From: Oscillospiraceae bacterium
GTDB lineage: Bacteria > Bacillota > Clostridia > Oscillospirales > Ruminococcaceae
Length of the DNA stretch: 64,000 nucleotides
Direction: 5' to 3'
Assembly (NCBI GenBank): GCA_017427265.1
Contig: JAFRTG010000033.1
Span: 62,001-126,000 of the forward strand
Shown: positions 63,500 to 64,000 of the stretch, one piece after another
How the letters are laid out: each line of letters opens with the position of its first letter
How positions within the stretch are numbered: position 1 is the stretch's first letter
Made by a program: the position numbers and the translations under genes
The notes under the pieces: generated by a model
Database searches by the model: none
What the model saw: the letters and a program-made list of their open reading frames with translations, nothing else
Told to the model about the DNA's origin: nothing

Positions 63500-64000
63500 A
63501 TGATTTATCACAGCACACGAAACAGTGCGCTGACTGTCAGCAGCGCAGAGGCGATTGCACAGGGCATCGCGGCGGACGGCGGCCTTTTTGTGCCGGCGTT
63601 CATCCCGGAGCTCAGTGCAGCGGATTTTGAATCGCTCAAGGGACTGCCCTATGCGGAGCGTGCCGCCCGGCTGTTCAAGCTGTATCTGACGGACTTTACC
63701 GATGAGGAGCTGCGCGAATGCACGCACAATGCATATGAATCGGGCAGCTTTGAGACGCCGGATGTACAGGAGATCACGACGCTTGCGGACGGCTCGATGC
63801 TGCTGGAGCTCTGGCACGGTCCGACCTGCGCCTTCAAGGACATGGCGCTGCAGATTCTGCCGCACTTCCTGACGCGCTCAATCCGCAAGACCGGCACGGA
63901 CAAGGAGGTCGTCATTCTGACGGCGACATCCGGCGATACCGGAAAGGCCGCGCTCGCAGGCTTCAAGGATGTGCCGGGCACCAGAATTATGGTGTTCTAT
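63500..64000 (+). CDS. thrC: Threonine synthase, 5' part (runs off window)
   Basis: 167 residues visible. PLP enzyme that turns O-phosphohomoserine into threonine. N-terminal STRNSALTVSSAEAIAQGIAADGGLFVP, then PTCAFKDMALQ with the PLP Lys and TATSGDTGKAALAGFKD, the phosphate-binding loop. AAGGAGG is 8 bases before the ATG at 63500. GC-rich codon use returns here after the AT-rich gene upstream. Continues past base 64000. Confidence 0.94.
   Translation, partial: MIYHSTRNSALTVSSAEAIAQGIAADGGLFVPAFIPELSAADFESLKGLPYAERAARLFKLYLTDFTDEELRECTHNAYESGSFETPDVQEITTLADGSMLLELWHGPTCAFKDMALQILPHFLTRSIRKTGTDKEVVILTATSGDTGKAALAGFKDVPGTRIMVFY

Overview
The window looks like a chromosomal segment of a Gram-positive clostridium, most likely an Oscillospiraceae/Ruminococcus-type gut or rumen bacterium (inference). 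The reasons are Firmicutes-style gene order (rimP-nusA-rnpM-ylxQ-infB-rbfA-nrnA-truB-ribF; rplS-lepB-lepB-rbgA-rnhB-yraN), strong AGGAGG-type ribosome binding sites with several TTG starts, sigma-A type promoters with 16-18 bp spacing, lipoproteins, a 2[4Fe-4S] ferredoxin, a large acyl-CoA dehydratase activase, and BspA-like leucine-rich-repeat surface proteins. No rRNA, tRNA, insertion sequence, prophage or CRISPR array was seen.

Region 1 (1-12.1 kb, minus strand) is a surface polysaccharide operon: polyprenyl-phosphate sugar-phosphate transferase, ManC, Gmd and Rmd (together giving GDP-D-rhamnose), two GT4 glycosyltransferases, a GNAT acetyltransferase, a polysaccharide-export ABC permease, a GT-C-like membrane protein, a methyltransferase and the export ATPase, which runs off the left edge. 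The layout is that of an ABC-exported D-rhamnan/mannan with possible methyl capping. Upstream on the same strand are a metallophosphoesterase and a 988-residue activase (12.2-16.0 kb).

Region 2 (16.3-18.6 kb) holds a transglutaminase-like membrane-anchored protein and a convergent SGNH-hydrolase lipoprotein. Region 3 (18.7-27.8 kb, plus) is the translation/transcription operon from rimP to ribF. It has a terminator-like hairpin between promoter and rimP, and an unknown 82-residue protein between infB and rbfA. Region 4 (27.9-33.4 kb, plus) is a GldA/GldF/GldG-like ABC system with a DUF4340 protein and a small unknown protein; the GldG-like protein carries 11-residue LEA-like repeats. Region 5 (33.4-36.6 kb, minus) is an IleRS of the long, eukaryote-like type.

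Region 6 (36.7-40.9 kb, minus) holds two paralogous secreted LRR proteins. One keeps a Cys/His pair of a putative papain-like C-terminal domain and the other has lost both. Upstream of one promoter are four direct repeats with an exact 21-bp period. Region 7 (41.0-46.0 kb) has a Na+/proline-type symporter and formate-THF ligase (minus), and a VWA lipoprotein followed by a 37-codon signal-peptide-like ORF (plus).

Region 8 (46.0-58.0 kb, minus, one consensus promoter) is a nine-gene cluster: a 969-residue solute-binding protein, two pairs of sugar-ABC permeases, an NHL/TPR protein, a Yip1-type membrane protein, a DUF5696-like protein and a small unknown protein, with no ATPase. It is the best candidate here for a poorly described system. 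Region 9 (58.3-64.0 kb, plus) holds ferredoxin, rplS with a long leader, two tandem signal peptidases, rbgA, rnhB, yraN, an AT-rich orphan gene, and the start of threonine synthase.
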